This document shows, one piece after another, positions 33,334 through 41,802 of a DNA stretch of 53,547 nucleotides. Under the pieces are notes generated by a model, which was not told the origin of the DNA, searched no databases, and worked only from the letters and a program-made list of their open reading frames with translations. The DNA lies in assembly GCA_031119205.1 (NCBI GenBank), contig JAVHYF010000032.1, forward strand, positions 1 through 53,547. The letters are read 5' to 3'. The position numbers and the translations under genes are program-made. The stretch comes from Moraxellaceae bacterium (lineage in GTDB: Bacteria > Pseudomonadota > Gammaproteobacteria > Burkholderiales > Rhodocyclaceae). Position 1 is the first letter of the stretch; each line of letters begins with the position of its first letter.

Positions 33334-34698
33334 TCAGCGTGCGCGCAGGAACTCCGCGACCTCCAGCAGGATGAACTCGTTGTCATCCGCCTGGTTGGGG
33401 TCGCGGCTGCTGGAGAAGGGCAGGTTATTGTCGTTGCCGATCACGATGTGGCTGGCGTCGACGACGTCCACGTTCTCGATGGTGAAGAACGGGAAGGCGA
33501 GTGCGCCGTTGTCCAGCGGCTTGCGCGCCAGCTTTTGCGGATCGGCGATGTTCATCAGATCGATGTAGCCGATCTTGCGCAGCGGACCGCCGACGTTCGC
33601 ATCCGTCATCTCCACCTTGTAGACACGCTTGAACTTCGCGGTGTCCTTGAAGCAGCGCGTGGTGTCGGTGGCGCCCTGGGCGCAGGCGCGCGCTTCGGTG
33701 CCTTCGCCGTTGTCACGCTCGATGATCAGGCCGGTGGTGTTGTCGATCATGTTGAAGTCGCCAATCGCCAGGCCGTTCTTCTCCAGCAGGTACTTCCAGT
33801 GGCGGCCGGTCCAGCGTTCGCTCTTCACGTCGAACTCCAGCACGCGCAGGTACTCGCGGCCATCCAGCTTCTCGCTGTCCTTCGTGGTTGCGTCCCACGC
33901 CGGTCCTTCCAGCAACGCGTACAGCTTGCTGCCGTCCGGCGAGGAGGCCATGCCCTCGAAGCCCTTGGAGCGGCGGATCTCGAAGCTGGCGGTGGCGTTC
34001 GGCGCGGCGGGCGAGGCAACGGCGGGGTTGTCCGGCGAGCGCACCGGCTTGCCGTCCACCAGCGTATCGAACACGGCCTGCACGCGGCCTTTCATGTCGA
34101 CCTTGATCAGCCAGGGGCCGAACTCGTCACCGATCCACAGCGCGCCGCCGGCGAGCTGGAAGCTCTCGGTGTCGAAGTCCGCGCCGGTGAGGTAACGCTC
34201 CTTCGTGCCTTCGTGGACGATGCGGAACGGCACCTTCCTGTCCGGGTCCTGCAGATACACGATCTCGCGGCGCTGCGCGCTGCCGCTCTTGAAGTCCAGC
34301 GTATAGCGGTTGAGGAACAGCATGCTGTCGGCGGAATTGTTCTTCGCGCCGAAGCCGTTGTCGGTCAGCACCCAGTAGCTGCCGTCGCCCATGCGCTTGA
34401 TGCCCGAGTGGCCTTGCAGGGGCTGGCCGCGGAAAGGCACCGACACGCCGGTGGGGCGACCGGCCGACAGTCCCACCACGCTCTCTGCATCTTCCACGCG
34501 CTTGCCGGTGGTGAACTTGCCGCTGAGGCGGAAGTCGGCCGGCGCATCACCCGGCGGGGTGACGAAGGAACGCGCCGGAATCACGACGTGACCCGCCAGC
34601 GTGGCAGGAAAGGCCTTGTCCTGCGCGTGCAGCGGGGCGGTGGCCAGTGCGGCAGCACCCAGGGCGGTGAGCAGGCGGAACTTGCGTGTGGACAGCAT
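33334..34698 (-). CDS. Exported esterase-like phytase family protein
   Basis: A protein of 454 residues with a signal peptide ending near LHAQ (residue 26). The mature protein has features of the esterase-like activity of phytase family (PF13449 type): GHSGIKRMGDGSYWVLTDNGFG near residues 95-117, LAGGALWIGDEFGPWLIKVD near 182, KGFEGMASSPDGSKLYALLEG near 245, and NVDVVDASHIVIGNDNNLPFS near the end. These are likely blades of a propeller with acidic residues for calcium or substrate. The substrate is probably a phosphorylated or esterified compound in the periplasm. AGGAT lies about ten bases before the ATG. Monocistronic. Confidence 0.87.
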   Translation of the reverse strand: MLSTRKFRLLTALGAAALATAPLHAQDKAFPATLAGHVVIPARSFVTPPGDAPADFRLSGKFTTGKRVEDAESVVGLSAGRPTGVSVPFRGQPLQGHSGIKRMGDGSYWVLTDNGFGAKNNSADSMLFLNRYTLDFKSGSAQRREIVYLQDPDRKVPFRIVHEGTKERYLTGADFDTESFQLAGGALWIGDEFGPWLIKVDMKGRVQAVFDTLVDGKPVRSPDNPAVASPAAPNATASFEIRRSKGFEGMASSPDGSKLYALLEGPAWDATTKDSEKLDGREYLRVLEFDVKSERWTGRHWKYLLEKNGLAIGDFNMIDNTTGLIIERDNGEGTEARACAQGATDTTRCFKDTAKFKRVYKVEMTDANVGGPLRKIGYIDLMNIADPQKLARKPLDNGALAFPFFTIENVDVVDASHIVIGNDNNLPFSSSRDPNQADDNEFILLEVAEFLRAR

Positions 34699-34944
34699 GG
34701 ACAGGTGATCCTGTGTGAGGGGAAAGCCGCCGTTCTACAAAGCGCGCGTGACAGTGCGATGAAGGCCCGCCTGTGGCACGCGGGAGCGGCACGCAGGACC
34801 GGCTCCTTACAAACGATTACAACCGCGTGTCGCCGGCTGCATGGAGGCCGGCGTTGATTGCCCATGCCCACAAGAATGCGGCGATCCGGCTGTTGTGCCC
34901 CCACGACAACCATACAAGTGATCGCTGCGAACAGGAGACCGTCC

Positions 34945-36129
34945 ATGCCTTCCTCCGCGCTTTCCATACCCCTGCAGCGCCTGCGCCTTGGCGCGCTTGC
35001 AGTGGCCGCTGCCGCTGTCTTCGCCAGCGTGCCGGAAGACAGCCGCGCCGCTGTGAACGTCGACATCCAGATCGGCTTCCCCGGCGTCTTCATCGAAGTG
35101 TTCGACCCGCCACCGCCGCCACGTGTGGTGGTACTGCCCTCACCGCGCCGTGGCTACGTGTGGCGCCCCGGCTTCTGGGAATGGGATGGTTACCGCCACG
35201 TCTGGATCGATGGTGTGTGGTTGCGTGAGCGTCCTGGCTACATCTGGGTGCCGGAGCGCTGGGTGTACATCGACCGTGGCTGGCGCTTCGCCCCGGGTCG
35301 CTGGGATCACCATCCGCGTGACTGGCGTGGTGAACAACGCCGCGAGTACGACCGCTGGCGCCACGAGCGCGAACGTTGGGACCACGAGCGCGTGCGCTGG
35401 GAGCGTGACCGCGACCGCCACGAACGTGACCGTGACCGCTGGGAGCGCGAACACCGCGAGCGCCAGCGCGAATGGCAGGCGCAACGTGAGCGTGCGGAGC
35501 GCGAACGGGATCGTGACCGCGAACGTGCAGAGCGTGATCGTGAGCGTGAGCATCGCGAGGCCGGACAACGCCAGCGCGAACGCGAGCAGCACGCCCGCGA
35601 GGAAGACCAGCGCCGTCGCGAGGCACGCCAGCGTGAAGAGCACGAGCAGCGTCGCATTGCGCAGGAGCGTGAACGCAACGAGGAACAGCGTCGCCAGCAG
35701 GAGCATCAGCGCCAGCGTCAGGAGGTGGAACGCCGTGACCGCGAGCGTGAGCAGCAGGCGCGCGAGCAGGATCAGCGCCGTCGCGAGGCGCAGCAACGCG
35801 AGCATGAAGAGGTGCGCCGCGTGGCCTACGAGCGCGAACGCCAGGAAGGCGAGCGTCGTCAGCGCGAACAGCAGCAACAACAGCAGGAGCAGGAACGGCA
35901 GCGCCGCGACCAGGACCGGCAGCGCCAGGAGGCGGAGCGCCGCGAACGCGACCGTCAGCAACAACAACTAGCGGAGCGCAGGGACATGGACCGTCAGCAC
36001 AACGAACGTCGCCAGCAGGATTGGGATCGTCGCGAACGCCAGCAGGAGGCCCAGCGTCAGCCGGACCGCCATGAGGCCCGCCGCGAGCATCAGCGCGAGC
36101 AGCGCGAACATCACGAGCGCGGCCGCTAG
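34945..36129 (+). CDS. Exported YXWGXW-motif protein with very long Arg/Glu/Gln-rich helix
   Basis: A protein of 394 residues. A signal peptide ends near DSRA (about residue 35). Residues about 70-130 hold Y-x-W-x-P/G-x-W repeats (GYVWRPGFWEWDGY, GYIWVPERW, WRFAPGRWDHH) of the YXWGXW type, found in envelope proteins. From about residue 135 to the end, the sequence is almost only Arg, Glu, Gln, Asp and His with regular i/i+4 charge patterns, predicting a single stable alpha-helix of about 260 residues (nearly 40 nm if continuous). AGGAG lies nine bases before the ATG at 34945; codons before it lack a signal peptide. The helix could span the periplasm or bind nucleic acids or polyanions; this is inference. 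Confidence 0.8.
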   Translation: MPSSALSIPLQRLRLGALAVAAAAVFASVPEDSRAAVNVDIQIGFPGVFIEVFDPPPPPRVVVLPSPRRGYVWRPGFWEWDGYRHVWIDGVWLRERPGYIWVPERWVYIDRGWRFAPGRWDHHPRDWRGEQRREYDRWRHERERWDHERVRWERDRDRHERDRDRWEREHRERQREWQAQRERAERERDRDRERAERDREREHREAGQRQREREQHAREEDQRRREARQREEHEQRRIAQERERNEEQRRQQEHQRQRQEVERRDREREQQAREQDQRRREAQQREHEEVRRVAYERERQEGERRQREQQQQQQEQERQRRDQDRQRQEAERRERDRQQQQLAERRDMDRQHNERRQQDWDRRERQQEAQRQPDRHEARREHQREQREHHERGR

Positions 36130-36191
36130 GCTTCCGCAACAGAGCAGTCCCGGCGAGGCACTCCGCTGCGGGTGCCCGGCCGCACCACCTG

Positions 36192-36926
36192 CTACAGGAA
36201 GGGGCGGCCGCGTACCGGGATGGCGTTGTACTCGGCGATGCGCTGCATGCGCGTCAGGTCGCCGAGGCGCAGGTGGCCGTTGTCCAGTTCGTACAGGCCT
36301 TCGCCGGCCAGCCGGCGCAGTGTGCGGTTGGTATGCACCAGTGACAGGCCGAGCGCATCGGCAATGTGCTGCTGGGTGATCGGCAGGTGTATGCCGCGCT
36401 CCCCGACGAGGCCCAGCACCTCGCTACGCTTGTAGAGGTGCACCAGCAGCATGGCCACCCGTTCCAGCGCCGTGCGCCGACCCACCGACACGAGGTTCTC
36501 GTCGACGATCAGTTCCTGGTGTGCGCTCAGCCAGGTGAGGTCGTAGCCCAGGCTGGGAAAGCGGCTGTACAGGTCCCACAGGCGGTTGCGCGGAAACACG
36601 CATAGCTGTGCAGCGGTCAGTGCTTCGACGCCGTAAGGCGTGTTGCCGGCGACTTCCTGTTGCAGGCCGGTCAGGTCACCGGGGAGCAGGAAGTTGAGAA
36701 TCTGGCGGCGGCCGTCGCTCAGCGTCCGGTAGCGGAAGGCCCAGCCGCCGCGCAGGGTGTAGAGGTCATCACTGGTGGCCGCCTCGCGCACGATGGTGTC
36801 GCCGGCCTCGACGTGCAATTCCCGCTTCCTGAATTCATGGATGAACGCCGTTTCCTCCGGCGTGTGGGGCGAAAACACCTTCATCGCCTTCAGCGGGCAA
36901 TGACGGCAGTCGATCTCGTTGCGCAT
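36192..36926 (-). CDS. Crp/Fnr family transcriptional regulator
   Basis: A protein of 244 residues. A cyclic-nucleotide-binding-type beta-barrel occupies about residues 25-145 (VEAGDTIVREAATSDDLYTL, ILNFLLPGDLTGL), followed by a dimerisation helix and a winged helix with ITQQHIADALGLSLVHTNRTLRRL. Cysteines at 7 and 10 (CRHCPLK) resemble the start of an FNR cluster, but I see no full set of four, so oxygen sensing is doubtful. AGGGAGAAG stands before the ATG at 36926. Divergent from the BLUF-like gene (37070) across 143 bases, so it may regulate that gene. The effector is unknown. Confidence 0.9.
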   Translation of the reverse strand: MRNEIDCRHCPLKAMKVFSPHTPEETAFIHEFRKRELHVEAGDTIVREAATSDDLYTLRGGWAFRYRTLSDGRRQILNFLLPGDLTGLQQEVAGNTPYGVEALTAAQLCVFPRNRLWDLYSRFPSLGYDLTWLSAHQELIVDENLVSVGRRTALERVAMLLVHLYKRSEVLGLVGERGIHLPITQQHIADALGLSLVHTNRTLRRLAGEGLYELDNGHLRLGDLTRMQRIAEYNAIPVRGRPFL

Positions 36927-37069
36927 TCGTTCTTCTCCCTGATCCGCGCTGAAGGTTCCCGATGACACGAGCGTGCCCCTGACCTGCGCGGCACCGGTAT
37001 GTCTTTTGATATTTCGCGTCGCGCACGGCGTCCCTACAGTGCGCGCTCCCTGAAGGAGGCGAATCCCGG

Positions 37070-37465
37070 ATGAGTACACTCTTCCACATTGTCTGCACCA
37101 GTGTCATCAGCGCCAGCGCACATCCCAACCATGTGGTGGACAGCGCGCGGATTGCGCGCAACCGCCACGAGTCGGCCGACATCACCGGCGTCATGGCCTT
37201 CGATGGCTGGCGCTTCCTGCTGTACCTGGAAGGCGAGGAGGATCGGGTCAGCGAGATGGTCGCCGCCCTGCAGCGCGATCCCTGCCACCAGGCCTTCACC
37301 ATCCTGCACAAGGCGTCATTCGACGGTCCGCGCCGCTTCCGTGACTGGTCCTCTGGTTACCCGATCGATGCCGGTGACGACACCTTGCGGCGGGTATCGC
37401 AGCTGACCGGCGAGGAGGCCCTGCGCGCGCTGGAGGCCGCGCTGCCCCAGCTCTACCTGGGCTGA
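37070..37465 (+). CDS. BLUF-domain-like protein lacking photochemical residues
   Basis: A protein of 131 residues, covering a BLUF domain (about 1-95) and a short helical tail. The fold signatures are present: ITGVMAFDGWRFLLYLEGEEDRV (written here as ITGVMAFDGW then FLLYLEGEEDRV), LQRDPCHQAFTILHK and RRFRDWSSGY. Against the blue-light sensor AppA, the flavin-site Tyr21 aligns with Cys, Asn45 with His, and Gln63 with Leu (FLLYLEG for FFQWLEG), while the Trp near the end (RDWSS) is kept. The usual light-driven hydrogen-bond switch is therefore not possible. It may bind flavin differently or act as a light-independent interaction domain. GAAGGAGG precedes the ATG. Divergent from the Crp/Fnr gene. 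Confidence 0.82.
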   Translation: MSTLFHIVCTSVISASAHPNHVVDSARIARNRHESADITGVMAFDGWRFLLYLEGEEDRVSEMVAALQRDPCHQAFTILHKASFDGPRRFRDWSSGYPIDAGDDTLRRVSQLTGEEALRALEAALPQLYLG

Positions 37466-37585
37466 CGGCCCTGGTGCCGATGACGCGGCAGCGCTGTGCC
37501 TGCTGCATTGCCGGCAGCTGCGGCACGCAGCACAATGCGTCGTGATGACATCGTGAAGGTGGCTGCAAAGCAGCCGGTACGCGCC

Positions 37586-38515
37586 ATGAATGACGCACAC
37601 GTAGAGCGCCTCTCCTATCGCCAGGCCTGGATCGGGCAGGCGCGCCAGCATCCGCTCACCACCGCTGGCCTCGTGATGGCCGCACTGTGCGTACTGTGGC
37701 TGCTGGCGCACAGCCTGGTGAGCGTCAGCCGTGGCGAGGCCAGCCTCAACCTGCTGCATGGCCTGATGGCGGGTGGTGCAGGTTTTCTGGCGACGGCGCT
37801 GGGTGCCGCGTCCGGCCTCGTGCTGCGCGACCTGCGTGCCCGCACCGAGGACACCATGCTCGGCTTCGCCGCCGGCATGATGCTGGCCGCCAGCTCCTTC
37901 TCGCTGATCCTGCCCGGCATCGAAGCGGCGCGTGGCATGACCGACAGCGCCGCCATGGCCGCGCTGGTGGTGGTGACCGGGCTGGGCCTGGGGGTGTTGC
38001 TGATGCTCGGGCTGGACGAATTCACCCCGCATGAACATGCCAGCACCGGGCCCTGCGGGCCGGCAGTGGCGCGCGTCAATCGCGTGTGGCTGTTCGTGCT
38101 GGCGATCACCCTGCACAACCTGCCGGAAGGCATGGCGATGGGCGTCAGCTTCTCGCAGGGCGACCTCTCCGTGGGCCTGCCGCTCAGCACCGCGATCGCC
38201 ATCCAGGACATTCCGGAAGGGTTGGCGGTGGTGATGGCGCTGCGCGCGGCCGGCATGAGCAGTGGCCGTGCCGTGTTGCTGGCAGCGGGCTCCGGCCTCA
38301 TGGAGCCGTTGGGGGCCTTGCTCGGCGTCGGCCTGGCCGGCGGCTTCGCGCTGGCCTATCCGTTGGGCCTCGGCCTGGCAGCAGGGGCGATGATCTTCGT
38401 GGTGTCGCACGAGGTGATTCCGGAGACCCACCGCAACGGTCACCAGACCCCGGCGACCCTGGGCCTCATGGCAGGCTTCGCCCTCATGATGGTGCTGGAT
38501 ACGGCACTGGGCTGA
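37586..38515 (+). CDS. ZIP family metal transporter
   Basis: A protein of about 309 residues from the ATG at 37586, with eight predicted transmembrane helices. The metal-binding signatures HNLPEGMAMG and QDIPEGLAVV (helices IV and V) are those of the ZIP family (GufA/ZupT type), which imports divalent metals such as zinc into the cytoplasm. A His-containing loop (FTPHEHASTG) lies between helices III and IV. Earlier start codons (GTG 37496, ATG 37535) would add up to 30 residues and none has a clear ribosome site, so the start is uncertain. Tandem with the MscS gene 31 bases downstream. Confidence 0.9.
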   Translation: MNDAHVERLSYRQAWIGQARQHPLTTAGLVMAALCVLWLLAHSLVSVSRGEASLNLLHGLMAGGAGFLATALGAASGLVLRDLRARTEDTMLGFAAGMMLAASSFSLILPGIEAARGMTDSAAMAALVVVTGLGLGVLLMLGLDEFTPHEHASTGPCGPAVARVNRVWLFVLAITLHNLPEGMAMGVSFSQGDLSVGLPLSTAIAIQDIPEGLAVVMALRAAGMSSGRAVLLAAGSGLMEPLGALLGVGLAGGFALAYPLGLGLAAGAMIFVVSHEVIPETHRNGHQTPATLGLMAGFALMMVLDTALG

Positions 38516-38546
38516 ACCGGAGGCGACGCGCACTGTCGATCCATGC

Positions 38547-39644
38547 ATGGATGAACTGATCGCCAACCCCTACGTCGCCCTCGTCATCGCCCTGTTGGTG
38601 GCGGCCGTGGTCGGCACCCTGATCCATCGCAGCGGTCGCATCGTGCTGGCGCGCCTCAGTGCGCCGGTGCCCATCGCGCAGACGGTGCTGCAGAAGATGA
38701 GCGTGCCGGCCGGCTACGCGCTGCCGCTGCTGCTGATGCAGCTGGTACTGCGCGGTGCGCCGGACGACCTGCGCGGCATCGACCCGTTGCGCCACGTCTG
38801 CGCGGTGCTGCTCATCATCGCCATCACCTGGCTGCTGCTGCGCGTGGTGTCCGGTCTGGCGCGCGGCATCACCGACCGCCATCCGCTCAACGTCATCGAC
38901 AACCTGAACGCGCGGCGCATCCACACCCAGACCAATGTGCTGATGCGCACCGCCATGGTGGTCATCGTGCTGTTCGGCCTGTCGGCGGTGCTGATGACCT
39001 TTCCGTCGGCGCGCACCCTGGGCGCCAGCCTGCTGGCCTCTGCCGGCGTGGCCGGCATCGTGCTGGGCATGGCCGCCAAGCCGGTGTTCGGCAACCTGAT
39101 CGCCGGTGTGCAGATCGCACTCACGCAGCCGATCCGCGTGGACGACGTGCTGATCGTGGAAGGCGAGTGGGGCTGGGTGGAGGAGATCACCGGCACCTAC
39201 GTGGTGATGCGCCTGTGGGACCGTCGTCGCCTCATCGTGCCGCTGCAGTGGTTCATCGAACATCCGTTCCAGAACTGGACGCGCACCAGTGCGTCCATCA
39301 TCGGTTCGGTGTTCTGGTGGGTGGACTACCGCATGCCGCTGGAGCCGCTGCGCGCCGAATTGCGCCGCCTGTGCGAGGAAGTGCCCAAGTGGTGGGACAG
39401 CGACGTGGTGGTGTTGCAGGTGGTGGACTCCGGTCTGGAGTCCATGCAGCTGCGCGCCCTCGTGTCCGCGCGCAACTCGCCGGACTGCTGGGACCTGCGC
39501 TGCCATGTGCGCGAAGGCATCGTACGTTTCGTGCAGCGTGACTACCCCGAGTTCCTGCCGCGCCTGCGCGCCGAGATGTCGGCCCTGCCGGGCGAGGAGA
39601 ACGCAGCACGGCCGCTGCCGCCAGCATCTGCTCCGCTGGATTGA
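38547..39644 (+). CDS. MscS family mechanosensitive channel
   Basis: A protein of 365 residues with four N-terminal helices and an MscS core. The pore helix region is LLASAGVAGIVLGMAAKPVFGNLIAG (described here as LLASAGVAGIVLGMAAK then PVFGNLIAG), near residues 162-190. The beta domain follows with ITQPIRVDD-like ALTQPIRVDDVLIVEGEWG and a C-terminal vestibule. Such channels open under membrane tension to release solutes in hypo-osmotic shock. The ATG at 38547 is chosen; a nearby ATG four bases earlier is out of frame. Possibly cotranscribed with the ZIP gene. Confidence 0.93.
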   Translation: MDELIANPYVALVIALLVAAVVGTLIHRSGRIVLARLSAPVPIAQTVLQKMSVPAGYALPLLLMQLVLRGAPDDLRGIDPLRHVCAVLLIIAITWLLLRVVSGLARGITDRHPLNVIDNLNARRIHTQTNVLMRTAMVVIVLFGLSAVLMTFPSARTLGASLLASAGVAGIVLGMAAKPVFGNLIAGVQIALTQPIRVDDVLIVEGEWGWVEEITGTYVVMRLWDRRRLIVPLQWFIEHPFQNWTRTSASIIGSVFWWVDYRMPLEPLRAELRRLCEEVPKWWDSDVVVLQVVDSGLESMQLRALVSARNSPDCWDLRCHVREGIVRFVQRDYPEFLPRLRAEMSALPGEENAARPLPPASAPLD

Positions 39645-39719
39645 GCGGCCATGCCCGTCGCCGCCGGCGTCCCTGCCGGCGAACACAGGGAACCCAGAGC
39701 GGGGATCTACACCGGCGAT

Positions 39720-40121
39720 CTACACCGGATAGGTCTTGCTGACCTTCTCCTTGTTGCTGTCCTGCTGCGCCAGCAGGCGTTCCTTGATCTTCTCTGCGAT
39801 GGCCTCTTCGGCGACCTTGCGCGTCTCCGGGTCCATGGCGTTGAGGTCGTCCTCGGTCAGCCCCAGCTCCTTCATGACCGCTTCGCGCAGGCGCTCTTCC
39901 GGCGATTTCTTCATGTAGGCGAAGAACTCCGCCTGCGCGTCGTTGATGTACGGGTTGCGCGCTTCTTCGGTCTTGCCTGCGCTCAACGTGGCTTCGCCGG
40001 AGCCGCCTGCCCCGCCCTGGGTGGCGCGGGTCAATGCGTCCTGGAAACTGCCGCCGGATACTTCGACGCCCTTGGGCCACTGGCGGCCCAGCGGGGTTTG
40101 TGTGGCGGGATCGATCTTCAT
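39720..40121 (-). CDS. Small soluble protein with conserved helical tail, unknown function
   Basis: A protein of 133 residues. The N-terminal half is flexible ([28 protein letters not shown]). The C-terminal half is helical, with [18 protein letters not shown] followed by [17 protein letters not shown] and [10 protein letters not shown]. This pattern of an x-YM-x-x-[ST]PEER helix followed by LGL[TS]-xx-[ED]L is one I recognise in many small proteobacterial proteins of unknown role. No signal peptide, so it is cytoplasmic. AAGGA precedes the ATG at 40121. Convergent with the MscS gene; divergent from the FKBP gene. Confidence 0.72.
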   Translation of the reverse strand: MKIDPATQTPLGRQWPKGVEVSGGSFQDALTRATQGGAGGSGEATLSAGKTEEARNPYINDAQAEFFAYMKKSPEERLREAVMKELGLTEDDLNAMDPETRKVAEEAIAEKIKERLLAQQDSNKEKVSKTYPV

Positions 40122-40306
40122 GGCCTGTCCTTCGCGAAAACGATGCAGGGTGTGGATCTGCATATCGCGTGCCATGCTTCAAAGGGTCTGGGGACGGCAT
40201 TTCCATGCCCGTAGCGGCAGGCTTTGCCGGTTGGCACGGCAGGGGCTGCCACGGCGGCTTGCCGCTTTCGGTAACATCCCGGTTCTCCCAACGAAAGGAC
40301 TCCGCC

Positions 40307-40654
40307 ATGAGCGAACCCGTCACCACCGAATCCGGCCTCATCTACGAAGACAGCATCCTGGGCACCGGCGCCGAGGCCAAGGTCGGCCGCACGGTCGTCG
40401 TGCACTACACCGGCTGGCTCACCGACGGCAGCAAGTTCGACTCCAGCAAGGATCGCGACGACCCCTTCATGTTTCCGCTGGGTGGCCGCCGCGTCATCGC
40501 CGGTTGGGACGAAGGCGTGCAGGGCATGAAGGTCGGTGGCACCCGCAAGCTGACCATCCCGCCGCAACTCGGCTACGGCGAGCGCGGTGCCGGCGGCGTG
40601 ATTCCGCCGAACGCCACCCTGGTGTTCGAAGTGGAACTGCTGGAAGTCCTCTGA
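40307..40654 (+). CDS. FKBP-type peptidyl-prolyl isomerase
   Basis: A protein of 115 residues forming one complete FKBP domain: [18 protein letters not shown] (residues about 30-47), [56 protein letters not shown]. The active-site Tyr, Asp, Trp and Phe positions are kept. It catalyses cis-trans isomerisation of proline bonds. There is no signal peptide, so it is cytoplasmic. AAAGGA lies about nine bases before the ATG. Its stop is 31 bases before the AraC gene, so it may be cotranscribed. Confidence 0.95.
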   Translation: MSEPVTTESGLIYEDSILGTGAEAKVGRTVVVHYTGWLTDGSKFDSSKDRDDPFMFPLGGRRVIAGWDEGVQGMKVGGTRKLTIPPQLGYGERGAGGVIPPNATLVFEVELLEVL

Positions 40655-40684
40655 CCCCGCGCCAGCGTCCAGCACGAAGTCACC

Positions 40685-41530
40685 ATGAACGCACCCCTGA
40701 CGCAACGCGACCAGCTGATCGCCAGCCTGACCGAGATGGTCCGCAGCGATTCGCTGCTGTCCTGCGTGAGCGTCAAGTCGGTGAATGACTACCTGCTGCA
40801 TGCCTGCGAGATCGATGGCGCCTTGCTGACCCTGCCGCTGCAGGGCTGCAAGCGCGCCAGCGAAGGCGGCCAGGGCGATGACTGGCTGGAGATCCGGCCG
40901 GGCGAGCTCTTCGTGATTCCGAACGCACGGGTGCTGGACATCGCCAACGTGCCCGATCCGCGCACCGGCGAGTACCTCGCCATCGCCATTCCGTTGTGCG
41001 AGCAACTGCTGGACATGGTGCGCTACATGCTGCCGGAGGCCGTCACCGCCGATCGCGGCCGCATCTCGACCGTGTCGCTGGATGGTCTGGCCGAGCCGCT
41101 GTTGCGCTGGGCCGAGGCCGCTGGCAGCGGGCGCAGGCCACAGGCCTATCTGGCCCTTGCCGGCGTGGTGGTTCAGCTTTGCGAGATGGGCTGCACCAGC
41201 CTGCTGGCGCCAACGCCGCCGCGCCTGTGCGCACGCATCCGCACGATGATTGCCGGGGCGCCTGCGCGCGACTGGTGCTCCGCGGATTTCGAGCAGGAAC
41301 TCGGCATCAGCGGCCCCACGCTGCGTCGCCGCCTGGCCGAGGAGGGTACCGGCTTGCGCGAGCTGATTGCCGACGCCCGCCTGTCCAGCGCGCTGCAGAT
41401 GCTTCTGGCATCCCGCCTGCCGGTGAAGACCGTGGCTGCTCGCGTCGGCTATGCCTCGACTTCCAGCTTCGTGAAGCGCTTCAGCGCACGCTACGGCGTG
41501 GAGCCCTCGCGGGTTAGCGCTGCAGCGTAG
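40685..41530 (+). CDS. AraC family regulator
   Basis: A protein of 281 residues. The N-terminal part is a beta-rich sensor region (LLTLPLQGCKRAS, WLEIRPGELFVIPNARVLDI). The C-terminal domain has WCSADFEQELGISGPTLRRRL and VKTVAARVGYASTSSFVKRFSARYGVEPS, both helix-turn-helix units. It resembles regulators of the AraC type found in virulence and stress genes, with the N-terminus shorter than usual. It follows the FKBP gene on the same strand. No obvious target lies divergently, and the ligand is unknown. Confidence 0.88.
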   Translation: MNAPLTQRDQLIASLTEMVRSDSLLSCVSVKSVNDYLLHACEIDGALLTLPLQGCKRASEGGQGDDWLEIRPGELFVIPNARVLDIANVPDPRTGEYLAIAIPLCEQLLDMVRYMLPEAVTADRGRISTVSLDGLAEPLLRWAEAAGSGRRPQAYLALAGVVVQLCEMGCTSLLAPTPPRLCARIRTMIAGAPARDWCSADFEQELGISGPTLRRRLAEEGTGLRELIADARLSSALQMLLASRLPVKTVAARVGYASTSSFVKRFSARYGVEPSRVSAAA

Positions 41531-41802
41531 CCCCGGTTGCGCTGAACCGGGTGGGTCGGGTTGAGCGAAGCGGTTTGTGCCCCTTGAAGCGCCATCGCTG
41601 CTTTGCTGTTGGGCTTCGCGGTGCTCAGCGCCAACCTACGCCATAGCAAGGCGCCAATCTGGAGGCGGTGGGTTGGCGCTGAGCGCCACGCACACGATTC
41701 TGAGCGAATCGCATCGTCATGCTCCGCTAAGCTGGATTTCCGACTGATCGTGGCCCGACAACACAGGTCCCGCGGCAGCCTCCCGTCATTCCGGAGATTC
41801 CC
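41531..41802. repeat. Intergenic region with inverted repeat elements
   Basis: Near 41623-41638, GCTCAGCGCCAACCTAC is matched in inverted orientation at 41669-41684 (GTGGGTTGGCGCTGAGC). A related shorter element (GGTCGGGTTGAGCGAAGCGG) lies at about 41553-41572. These resemble widely scattered intergenic repeats with a GGTTGGCGCTGAGCG core. A similar GGGTGGGTTCGGCGAGCCCACG sequence is at about 51877. No gene is seen in this stretch. Confidence 0.65.

Noticed and set aside
35090-36139. Minus-strand frame of 349 codons opposite the Arg/Glu-rich helix gene
   Set aside because: The repeated purine-rich codons keep all frames open; the plus frame has a signal peptide and ribosome site, the minus frame none.
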